Translations under genes and position numbers: made by a program
Origin: Prosthecobacter sp.
GTDB taxonomy: Bacteria > Verrucomicrobiota > Verrucomicrobiia > Verrucomicrobiales > Verrucomicrobiaceae
Assembly (NCBI RefSeq): GCF_014879935.1
Contig: NZ_JACSRD010000210.1
Span: 1 to 64,000 of the forward strand
Length of the DNA stretch: 64,000 nt
Direction of reading: 5' to 3'
Notes under the pieces: generated by a model
What the model saw: only the letters and a program-made list of their open reading frames with translations
The model's database searches: none
What the model was told of the DNA's origin: nothing
Shown here: piece by piece, positions 27,642 to 35,213 of the stretch
How positions within the stretch are numbered: the stretch's first letter is position 1
Layout of the letters: every line of letters starts with the position of its first letter

Positions 27642-29018
27642 ATGAAAACACGTTCACTCCTCCTGGCGGCGGCCACCGCCGCCACCCTGTGCCGGGCGCA
27701 GCTTCCGGACGGCACCGCCGTGCATCTCGCCTCAGGTTCACTCGCGAACAGCTCGCTGGTGAGCATCGCGGATCCCGGCGATCACGTCTGGACGCTGCAG
27801 AGCTCCCCGAATCTCACGAGCTGGTCCGACGTGCAGACGTTCAAGGTGCACAACGGCCGGCTCAGCCAGCTCGTCACGCATGCGCCATCGAGCGCCATGC
27901 TGTTTTACCGCATGGCGTATTCAAACGCCCTGCAAACCAGCCTTTCCAGCACAACGGCCGATGCCCTGCTGCTCCCCGCAACTCCGGACAACTACGCAAA
28001 CCCGGTGCTGCCGGCGTCCTTTGCCGTGAATCCCATCCTGGCGCAGGACAACATGCCGGCGAACAACGCGACGTCCGACCTCGGAGCCAAACTGGGCCGG
28101 GTGCTGTTCTATGACAAACGGCTCTCGCTCAACCAGACGGTCTCGTGTTCCTCGTGCCATCAGCAGGAGCACGGATTTTCCGATCCGCGGCAGTTCAGTG
28201 TGGGGTTTGAGGGAGGGCTCACCGGTCGCAATTCGATGGGCCTCTCAAACGCGCGCTGGTATCAGCGGCGCGCCTTCTTCTGGGACGAACGCGCGGCCAC
28301 CCTGGAGGACCAGGTGCTACAGCCGATTCAAAACGCCGTCGAGATGGGAATGACGCTGACCGCTTTGGAGGCAAGGCTCGGCGCGGAGCCTTTTTACACG
28401 GATTTGTTCAGTGAGGTCTTCGGCACTCCGGAGGTCACCTCCGCGCGCATCTCCCAGGCGCTCGCGCAGTTTGTGCGGTCGATCATTTCGACCCACTCGA
28501 AATACGACGCCGGAGTGACGGCCACACCGCCGTTCTCCAACCTCACCACCGAGGAGAACCAGGGCCGGCAGGTCTTCTTTGGACCTCAGGGCGGATGTGC
28601 CGCGTGCCACGGCACGGACAACTTCGTCCCCGGCGGCGGCCCGGCCAACAACAACGGCCTGGAGAATCCCTACATCGACAAAGGCATCGGTGAGATCAGC
28701 GGGCGCACGCAGGATGAGGGGCTCTTCAAGGTGCCGTCGCTGCGCAACATCGAGCTGACCGCGCCCTACATGCACGACGGCCGGTTTGAGACGCTGGAGC
28801 AGGTGGTGGAGCACTACAATTCGGGTGTGGTGGCGCATCCGAACCTCTCCCCGCCTCTGCGCAATCCTCCAGGGAGCCCAAACGCCGGCCAGCCGCGTCG
28901 TTTGAATCTCACGACCGCCCAGAAGGCCGCGCTGGTGGCCTTCATGAAGACGCTGACCGATCCATCCCTGGCCGCCGACGCCAAGTACAGTGATCCTTTC
29001 AACTATGGCGACGAGTGA
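27642..29018 (+). CDS. Diheme cytochrome c peroxidase (MauG/CCP family)
   Basis: A 458-residue exported protein (signal peptide about 1-19). Residues 25-95 form a beta-rich extension (WTLQSSPNLTSWSDVQTF) often attached to secreted proteins in this phylum. Then come two CxxCH heme sites, CSSCH (169-173) and CAACH (319-323), with LGRVLFYDKRLS, GRNSMGLSNARW and TAPYMHDGRFETLEQVV. CCPs reduce hydrogen peroxide; MauG relatives oxidise other substrates. The gene following it starts beyond its stop with its own ribosome site. Confidence 0.92.
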   Translation: MKTRSLLLAAATAATLCRAQLPDGTAVHLASGSLANSSLVSIADPGDHVWTLQSSPNLTSWSDVQTFKVHNGRLSQLVTHAPSSAMLFYRMAYSNALQTSLSSTTADALLLPATPDNYANPVLPASFAVNPILAQDNMPANNATSDLGAKLGRVLFYDKRLSLNQTVSCSSCHQQEHGFSDPRQFSVGFEGGLTGRNSMGLSNARWYQRRAFFWDERAATLEDQVLQPIQNAVEMGMTLTALEARLGAEPFYTDLFSEVFGTPEVTSARISQALAQFVRSIISTHSKYDAGVTATPPFSNLTTEENQGRQVFFGPQGGCAACHGTDNFVPGGGPANNNGLENPYIDKGIGEISGRTQDEGLFKVPSLRNIELTAPYMHDGRFETLEQVVEHYNSGVVAHPNLSPPLRNPPGSPNAGQPRRLNLTTAQKAALVAFMKTLTDPSLAADAKYSDPFNYGDE

Positions 29019-29095
29019 TGCCGCCGACGGGCGGCCCACTGCCTCGCGGAGAGGTTGCAAGCGGGCCGGACGACGCCGAAAGGAGCGCCATCCGC

Positions 29096-30211
29096 ATGCC
29101 CTCCGAAGCCGATCCTCCCGCCCAGCTCAAAGAATGGTTCAATGAAGCCCGGCACCGGTCCATCGCGCGGGAACTGGGCGCGATCTCGCCGAGGTTTGAT
29201 GAGAAGACGTTTCTCAAACTGACTTTGGACGGCCTGGCGGGGCGTTCGTTGATGCAGCGGCTGAACCAGTGTGCGCTGGCGGTGAACGAGGCACTGCCGG
29301 GCACATTCCAGCAAAAGGTGCGCGTGTTGCAAAAGCTGGCCCCAAGACTCGGCCATGAGTTCGTGGCGGTTTTCCTCGGCGATTTCGTGGCAAACTTCGG
29401 CCTGGACGATTTTGACTTCTCAATGGAGGCGCTGCGGTTTTTCACTGTTTTTGGCTCCTCGGAGTTCGCCGTGAGGCCGTTCATCGTGGCGGATCAGAAA
29501 CGTGCGCTGAGGATCATGCAGACGTGGGCCGCGCACGCGGATGAGAAGGTGCGCCGGCTCGCCAGCGAAGGCTCACGCCCGCGGCTGCCGTGGGGCATGC
29601 GTTTGAGCTCGCTGGTGCGCGACCCTTTGCCGACGTGGACGATTCTGGAGGCGTTGAAGGATGACGGATCGCTCTTCGTGCGCCGTTCGGTGGCGAATCA
29701 CCTCAACGACATCACGAAGGATCATCCGGAGTTCGTTCTGCAGCGTCTGGAGGCGTGGGATCTCGATCAGGCGCACTCTGCCTGGATCGCCAGGCATGCG
29801 TGCCGCACGCTGATCAAGCGCGGGCATCCCCGGGCGCTGAAACTCTTTGGTTTTGGCAAGAAGGCGGAGGTGGCAGCGACCCTGGCTGCGTCACCACCAC
29901 GACTCGCGCTCGGTGAACGGCTGACGCTTTCGGCCACCATCACGTCCACCTCCACACGCACGCAGCGGCTCGTGATCGACTACGTCGTGCATTACGTGAA
30001 AGCGCGTGGCGTGAGCGCGGAGAAGGTCTTCAAGTGGACGGAGGCCGATCTTCCGGCGAAAGCGACGCTCGATCTCGCCAAGGCGCAGGTCATCCGCGAT
30101 TTCACCACGCGCAAACATCATGCTGGCAGGCATCGCGTCGAACTCCAGATCAACGGGGAGCGGATGGCGGAGACGGTGTTCGTTTTGAAACCTGCCGCGG
30201 ATCAACGATAA
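29096..30211 (+). CDS. AlkC-like DNA glycosylase with C-terminal Ig-like domain
   Basis: A 371-residue protein of the AlkC branch of HEAT-like-repeat glycosylases, which remove 3-methyladenine from DNA. The signature ASEGSRPRLPWGMRL is present, with KDDGSLFVRRSVANHLNDI and HPEFVLQRLEAW. Residues about 270-365 form a beta-rich Ig-like domain (RLALGERLTLSATITST, RHRVELQINGERMAETVF), as known in some AlkC proteins. The ATG at 29096 has an AGGAG at 29081-29085; an ATG at 29018 adjoining the previous stop is the alternative. Its end overlaps the next minus-strand gene by 10 bases. Confidence 0.88.
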   Translation: MPSEADPPAQLKEWFNEARHRSIARELGAISPRFDEKTFLKLTLDGLAGRSLMQRLNQCALAVNEALPGTFQQKVRVLQKLAPRLGHEFVAVFLGDFVANFGLDDFDFSMEALRFFTVFGSSEFAVRPFIVADQKRALRIMQTWAAHADEKVRRLASEGSRPRLPWGMRLSSLVRDPLPTWTILEALKDDGSLFVRRSVANHLNDITKDHPEFVLQRLEAWDLDQAHSAWIARHACRTLIKRGHPRALKLFGFGKKAEVAATLAASPPRLALGERLTLSATITSTSTRTQRLVIDYVVHYVKARGVSAEKVFKWTEADLPAKATLDLAKAQVIRDFTTRKHHAGRHRVELQINGERMAETVFVLKPAADQR

Positions 30212-31548
30212 AACGTCTCAAGAATCAGGGTGCACAGCGCCTGACGGTAGGTGGTGTCGGCGGCATCGGCCGCAGGCCAGTTCGGGCGGCCACGTTTGAA
30301 GCCGCCCGTGGGTTCCTGAGCTGCGACGATCTGTGGCATGACGGTGCGGGTGAACTCTTTCCAAGGTGCGCCACCATCGAGCGAAAGGGCATTGCCGTAG
30401 CCATACCAGCAATAGAGGTTGCAGTTGGCGTTCCAATCGGGCGGCTCGGCCTTGAGGAAGCCGTCGATGAATTTGATGCCCTTGGCGGCAGCAGGGGTGT
30501 TTTGACCGCTGAGCATCAAATGACCCGCCGTGGCGCCACCGCTGAGGCTCCACTGGTTGTAGTGCGCATCCCGGGTCGTTCCGCCGAAGCCGCCGTCCCG
30601 GGTCTGCATCGAGTCCAGGTAGTTCACCGCCCGTTTGATGCAGGCGTCGAGTCCGGCGAACTGCAGATTGCTTTCTTTGGCGACCTTGAGCGCCTGAAAG
30701 TGCCAGTTCGCGAGGGAGAGATCCGCGCCACTGCCGGGATTGTACACGATGGCGTCTCCGCCATAGGTCCAGGAGCCACGCTTCGTCTGCTGGCTGATGA
30801 TGACCTCAACGGCCTTTTGAAAAGCCTCCCGCAATCCTGGCAGGCTCTTGGCACCTGCCAGCACGCAGGCCTCACCGACGGCCACGGTGGCGATGGCATG
30901 CTCGTAGGTGCCCGCGCCGCCTTTGTTGCCCATCCAGTTTTCCGTCAGGAGGCCGTGGGGATTCTGGCTGGCGAGGTTGATGAGGTAGAGCAGTCCCTTC
31001 GTGATGGCGTCTCCGAACTCAGGCGACTCCGGAGTCTCGCCATGACCGAGATAGCACTGGATCACAAAGCCGGTCATCGCGCCTTTGTTGGCGCGTGCCC
31101 AGGAGCCGTCTGGATTCTGGCTGGTTTTGAAGCCCGCCAGCGAGCGCAACACGGCGGCCTCCATCTCTTCCGTGCCACCGCCTTCGAGGATTGATTTGAG
31201 GCGTGCGTCGGAACTGACTCGCGTGCGATAACGAGGTGGCAGGCCGTTGCGGACCGCATCGGAAATGCCGCCCGTGGCCGTCTCTGGAGTGGCTGGCGCA
31301 GTTTGCAACGCCGCCCAGTGCTCCTTGGCGTAGGCCCTGTCGGGCGTGCTGAGACTGTCGATGGCGATCTCGAACTCCTTGCCGTCCTTGAGGCGGACTT
31401 TGACGGCACGTTTTGGAACATTCACCCCGATCATCTCGGCCTCGATGAGCTGGCCGCTGGTGTTCGTCCAAAAACGCATCTCAGCGGCTGCTGCGGTGCT
31501 GGAGAGCAGCAGAGTGCAGGCAGCCGCCGAGCAAAGAGCGAGTTTCAT
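30202..31548 (-). CDS. Secreted SHD1-like plus alpha/alpha-toroid (prenyltransferase/squalene-cyclase-like) protein
   Basis: A 448-residue exported protein (signal peptide about 1-22). Residues 24-80 resemble the SHD1 domain (FWTNTSGQLIEAEM, KVRLKDGKEFEIAIDSLS). Residues about 125-440 carry repeated helical pairs with Gly-rich turns, such as NPDGSWARANKGAMTG, KRGSWTYGG and TRDGGFGGTTRDA, typical of terpene-cyclase and prenyltransferase toroids. The usual cyclase DxDD motif is not seen, so binding rather than cyclisation is likely. It starts 3 bases after the cytochrome gene, and the two are certainly an operon. Confidence 0.8.
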   Translation of the reverse strand: MKLALCSAAACTLLLSSTAAAAEMRFWTNTSGQLIEAEMIGVNVPKRAVKVRLKDGKEFEIAIDSLSTPDRAYAKEHWAALQTAPATPETATGGISDAVRNGLPPRYRTRVSSDARLKSILEGGGTEEMEAAVLRSLAGFKTSQNPDGSWARANKGAMTGFVIQCYLGHGETPESPEFGDAITKGLLYLINLASQNPHGLLTENWMGNKGGAGTYEHAIATVAVGEACVLAGAKSLPGLREAFQKAVEVIISQQTKRGSWTYGGDAIVYNPGSGADLSLANWHFQALKVAKESNLQFAGLDACIKRAVNYLDSMQTRDGGFGGTTRDAHYNQWSLSGGATAGHLMLSGQNTPAAAKGIKFIDGFLKAEPPDWNANCNLYCWYGYGNALSLDGGAPWKEFTRTVMPQIVAAQEPTGGFKRGRPNWPAADAADTTYRQALCTLILETFYR

Positions 31549-31550
31549 GA

Positions 31551-32132
31551 CTACTTCGTGGCCGACTTCGCCTGCGTCTGGCTTTCAGCGGACAGCTTGT
31601 CGAGCGGGAAGATGTGCGTGACGCCTGTCGAAGGGATTTTCAGCAGGACGCCACCTCCATCGAGGCCCATGAAGTGTGCCTCGATGGTTTTGCCTTCGGT
31701 GTTGGTCCATTTCATGAGCGGGCCATCGCCTGGAGCACCGACCGTGGTGGCTGCGGCAGGAGCCGGGGCCGGGGCGGCACCGCCGGCGGTGAGGCTGGCC
31801 CCTTCGGTGATCCATGCCTTCAAGACGTCGAGCTCGGCGGCCGTGAGACGGTTCTTGCCATCGGGCGGCATCACGTCCGCGTCATCATCCGGAAGCGTGC
31901 AGTTGATGAACATGGTGCTCTTCATCGCCTCGCCAGGAATGATGTTCTTGCCCGCGCCGATCTGCTCCGGCAGCTTGGCATCATCGAGGGCCACCTTCCC
32001 TTTCACCTTCTGAGTCACGCTGTGACAGGCGAAGCACTTCTGGCGGAAAATGGGAGCGACCTGGGTTTTGTAATCGACTGCGGAGGCCGTGCCGACAGTG
32101 AAGGCGAGAGCAAGGAGGGTGCGATATTTCAT
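31551..32132 (-). CDS. PSCyt1-type cytochrome c with C-terminal SHD1-like domain
   Basis: A 193-residue secreted protein (signal peptide about 1-18). A single heme site CFACH is in IFRQKCFACHSVTQ, followed by the planctomycete-type c-domain with MPPDGKNRLTAAELDVLKAWI. An Ala/Pro linker leads to a small beta domain (MKWTNTEGKTIEAHFMGLDG, THIFPLDKLSAESQ) similar to the SHD1 part of the next gene. The pairing suggests a shared extracellular complex, but that is inference. Confidence 0.85.
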   Translation of the reverse strand: MKYRTLLALAFTVGTASAVDYKTQVAPIFRQKCFACHSVTQKVKGKVALDDAKLPEQIGAGKNIIPGEAMKSTMFINCTLPDDDADVMPPDGKNRLTAAELDVLKAWITEGASLTAGGAAPAPAPAAATTVGAPGDGPLMKWTNTEGKTIEAHFMGLDGGGVLLKIPSTGVTHIFPLDKLSAESQTQAKSATK

Positions 32133-32198
32133 TGGATGGCAGCGCATGGAACGATCAAATCTGTCGTTTGCCTAGCTTATTTTGCGAATTCGACGGAA

Positions 32199-33071
32199 TC
32201 AGCGTGCGGAGGGGTCCACATCCCGCAAGCGGCGCAAAGTGGCGATGATGGCATCCCGCATTTCTTGCAGGCGGCTGAGTCCGAGCACGGCCCGGCTGCC
32301 GGAGAGTGTGTTGAGCAGCGGACTGGCCTCCGGTGACGAGGGGCTCCACTCCACACCACGAAACGCGGCCGGGTTCTTCGAGCGGAGGGCCTGGTAGGCG
32401 TCGTTCAACTGCTTGCGCTGCGCAGCGAGCTGGCTCCGCAGAACGGTCGCGGCGTTGAGCGAGGCGTTGGCCATGCTGAGCACTGGTGCCGCAGGGGGAG
32501 CGGGCGCGCCGCGGTTGATCTCGAGCGCCCGCGCCTCCGCGAGCAGCTTCGCCCGGGCGGCGTCTTTGGCCTCCTGGGGATCGTAACATGCCTCCCAGCG
32601 CAGATCTTCGTTGGTGTCCGCCATCGCGACTTTGAGGAAGCCGGAGTCATGGCGGATCGAGATCTCATCGGCGCTGATCGTGGTGATCTGTGCCTCGTGC
32701 AGCACCTTGCCGTTGGCCAGGTTGAGCACCGGATACTTCTTCCCGATCATCGCATTGCGGCGCTGGGTGCGGAACTTCGCGAACTCCGTCCGCAGCGCCT
32801 CGATCTCAGCCTGCGCCTCGATCAGCAGGCCGCGGGTCTTTTGCAGTTCCGCCTGTGTCTCGTGGGTTTGCAGCAGTTGTCTTTGGGTGGCGCCCAGTTC
32901 CGCCTGCTTTTGCTGGAGTTCCCGGTTCAATTGGTCGATCCGCGCCTGGAGCTGCTGATTTTCCGTCTGAAGAATCTCGTAGTCCCCCTGCTTGACACAG
33001 CATGGCAGCAGGACCACCGCCAGCAGGGCGCCCAGCATTGGATTGGCAGCGGTGATGCGGTCTCGATTCAC
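32199..33071 (-). CDS. Coiled-coil envelope protein, probable lipoprotein
   Basis: A 290-residue protein. The N-terminus (GTG start; alternative ATG at 33038) has a hydrophobic stretch ending LLPCC, which fits a lipobox. Residues about 30-100 form a strong coiled coil (LQTENQQLQARIDQLN, ELQQKQAELGATQRQLL). A middle region (YPVLNLANGKVLHEAQITTIS, DEISIRHDSGFLKVAM) looks like a small beta domain found in many Verrucomicrobia surface proteins. The C-terminus is helical. I recognise no enzyme. It lies 66 bases upstream of the cytochrome gene. Confidence 0.65.
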   Translation of the reverse strand: MNRDRITAANPMLGALLAVVLLPCCVKQGDYEILQTENQQLQARIDQLNRELQQKQAELGATQRQLLQTHETQAELQKTRGLLIEAQAEIEALRTEFAKFRTQRRNAMIGKKYPVLNLANGKVLHEAQITTISADEISIRHDSGFLKVAMADTNEDLRWEACYDPQEAKDAARAKLLAEARALEINRGAPAPPAAPVLSMANASLNAATVLRSQLAAQRKQLNDAYQALRSKNPAAFRGVEWSPSSPEASPLLNTLSGSRAVLGLSRLQEMRDAIIATLRRLRDVDPSAR

Positions 33072-33181
33072 AGATGAGAGTCTAAGCCTTGAAAGTCTCT
33101 TTTGTCACGTCGGCGTTTGTTGTGATGCCACACCTTGGCAGGAAGACAGCAAAGCCGGTGCCACACTGGTTTCCATATAAA

Positions 33182-33200
33182 ACCGATAGGCTATTGAGGT
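33182..33200 (+). promoter_or_regulatory. Possible regulatory dyad upstream of cysI
   Basis: The bases ACCGATAGGCTATTGAGGT contain an imperfect dyad, CGATAG-G-CTATTG, in an AT-rich patch 72 bases before the sulfite reductase start. The look is that of an Rrf2- or Crp-like site, but the regulator cannot be identified from sequence alone. Confidence 0.3.
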
Positions 33201-33271
33201 AATACAAGTTGTCATCGCTTGCTTTCATGGCATTCTGGTGGAGTCTCCCCGCCCTCAAATCCACCCCTTCT

Positions 33272-35068
33272 ATGTCCAAAGCCTCTGTCGAAGACATCAA
33301 ACTCGAATCCCACGGTCTGCGCGGTCAGATCGCGGAAGAATTCGCCGACCCCGCACTTTCCCACATCTCGGACGAGTCGAATGTCTTGCTCAAACACCAC
33401 GGCTCCTACCAGCAGGACAACCGCGACCTTCGCGCCCAGCTCTCGAAAGAGAAGAAGGACAAGGCGTGGAGCTTCATGATCCGCAGCAAGATGCCCGGCG
33501 GCCGTGTCACGGCAAAGCAGTGGCTCATTCACGATGACCTGTGCACCAAGGCCTTTGGAAATGTCCGCCTCACCAACCGCCAGGGCATCCAGCTCCACGG
33601 CGTCCTCAAAGGCGGCCTGAAGGAGGTCATTCACAATGTCTGCCACAGCGGTCTCAGCACCATGGGCGCCTGCGGTGACGTGGTTCGCAACACCATGGGC
33701 CCGGCCGCTCCGGTCAAGGATGCCGTTCATGCCGACACGCAGAAGCTCACGGAAGAGATCAGCCAGCGCTTCCTCTGGCGCAGCCAGGCTTATGCCGACA
33801 TCTGGCTCGACGGTGAAAAACTCGAGCCGGACTGGATCAAGGACCCCGAGGTCAATCCGGCCGTCCGTGAAGCCACGAAGGCGCCCGAAGGCGATGACCC
33901 GATCTACGGCAAGGTCTATCTGCCGCGCAAATTCAAGATCGGTGTCGCCATCCAGCCCTGCAATGACGTGGACGTTTTCTCCCAGGATGTGGGCCTCGTG
34001 CCGCACGTCGTGAATGGCGAGGTCGAAGGCTACACCATCACCGTCGGCGGTGGCTTTGGCATGAGCCACGGCCAGCTCACCACACGCCCCTTCCTCGGCC
34101 AGCCGCTGCTGTATGCGAAGCGTGCCAACGTCGTCGATGCGGTGGAGGCGGTCGTCACCACCCAGCGCGACCACGGCAACCGCACCGAACGCAAGAACGC
34201 CCGCCTCAAGTACACCGTGCAGAGCATGGGCCTCGACGGCTTCCGTGCCGAAGTCGTCCGCCGCCTGCCCGGCATTGAGACGCTTCCGCCGAAGGAGCTC
34301 CATTTCGACACCGTCGAGGACAATCTCGGCTGGCACGAGCAGGGCGATGGCAAGCTCTACTGCTGCGTCCACGTCAGCATGGGCCGCATCGTCGATCGTG
34401 AGAACGGGCCGCAATACCGCAGTTGCTTTGCCGAGATCGCCCGCACGCTCGATCTGCCGTTCATCGTCACGCCGAACACCAATCTGATCATCGCGGAGGT
34501 CAAACCGGAGCAAAAAGCCGCGGTGGACGCCATCCTGGCGAAACACGGCGTCGTCCACGCGGATGAAGCCGGCTTCACCCGTGCGCGGAAAGTGGCTCAT
34601 GCCTGCGTGGCCCTGCCCACCTGTGGTCTCGCCTTGAGCGAGTCCGAGCGTGTGCTGCCCGGCTTCATGGACAAGATCGACGAGTCACTGCGTCAACTCG
34701 GCCTCGCCGACGAACCGATCCTGTTCCGCATGACCGGCTGCCCGAACGGCTGCGGCCGTCCCTACAACGCCGATTTCGGCTTCGTCGGCCGTGCGCCGAA
34801 CAAATACGCCATGTTTGTCGGCGGCAGCATCCGTGGCGACCGCCTCGCTGGGCTTGAGTTCAAATCCCTCACCGGTGACGAAATCCCGGTCAAGGTGCGG
34901 GCCATCCTTGAGGAGTTCAAAGCTGGCCGCAACGAGGGTGAAATCTTCGCCGACTGGTTCTCCCGCACCCGCACCACGGGCGAGGCGCCCACGCCCGAGC
35001 AATTCCACATCGAACTCGCCGAACGAGCCGCCAAGCTCGCTGGCGAGAAGGTGGCCGAAGCAGGCTGA
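33272..35068 (+). CDS. cysI: Sulfite reductase hemoprotein (assimilatory)
   Basis: A 598-residue siroheme/4Fe-4S enzyme that reduces sulfite to sulfide with six electrons. The cluster ligands are in CVALPTC (Cys445, Cys451) and CPNGC (Cys490, Cys494). Substrate-binding stretches NVRLTNRQGIQLHG and LSTMGACGDVVRNTM are also present. The CPNGCGRP pattern and length favour sulfite rather than nitrite reductase. No flavoprotein subunit (CysJ) or other cys gene lies beside it, so the electron donor (ferredoxin or a distant CysJ) is open. A dyad upstream and a strong terminator downstream frame it as a single gene. Confidence 0.93.
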   Translation: MSKASVEDIKLESHGLRGQIAEEFADPALSHISDESNVLLKHHGSYQQDNRDLRAQLSKEKKDKAWSFMIRSKMPGGRVTAKQWLIHDDLCTKAFGNVRLTNRQGIQLHGVLKGGLKEVIHNVCHSGLSTMGACGDVVRNTMGPAAPVKDAVHADTQKLTEEISQRFLWRSQAYADIWLDGEKLEPDWIKDPEVNPAVREATKAPEGDDPIYGKVYLPRKFKIGVAIQPCNDVDVFSQDVGLVPHVVNGEVEGYTITVGGGFGMSHGQLTTRPFLGQPLLYAKRANVVDAVEAVVTTQRDHGNRTERKNARLKYTVQSMGLDGFRAEVVRRLPGIETLPPKELHFDTVEDNLGWHEQGDGKLYCCVHVSMGRIVDRENGPQYRSCFAEIARTLDLPFIVTPNTNLIIAEVKPEQKAAVDAILAKHGVVHADEAGFTRARKVAHACVALPTCGLALSESERVLPGFMDKIDESLRQLGLADEPILFRMTGCPNGCGRPYNADFGFVGRAPNKYAMFVGGSIRGDRLAGLEFKSLTGDEIPVKVRAILEEFKAGRNEGEIFADWFSRTRTTGEAPTPEQFHIELAERAAKLAGEKVAEAG

Positions 35069-35090
35069 GCCTCCGAAATCATTCAAAACA

Positions 35091-35121
35091 GGCGGTTTGC
35101 GTGAAGCAAACCGCCTTTTTT
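35091..35121 (+). terminator. Rho-independent terminator after cysI
   Basis: A perfect 10-bp stem, GGCGGTTTGC with GCAAACCGCC, has a GTGAA loop and ends in TTTTTT. It isolates cysI from the TIR-NACHT gene 93 bases further on. Confidence 0.95.
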
Positions 35122-35213
35122 GCGCCCCTTCGGCTCTCCTTAAAATCAAAAACAAACCTCAAATCCTCCAAAAATGTTGCCAAATGACCACTTAGCCTCC
35201 CACATCAGCCAAA

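Noticed and set aside
33212-34600. A 462-codon minus-strand frame over cysI
   Set aside because: Shadow of the sulfite reductase, which has all four cluster cysteines.
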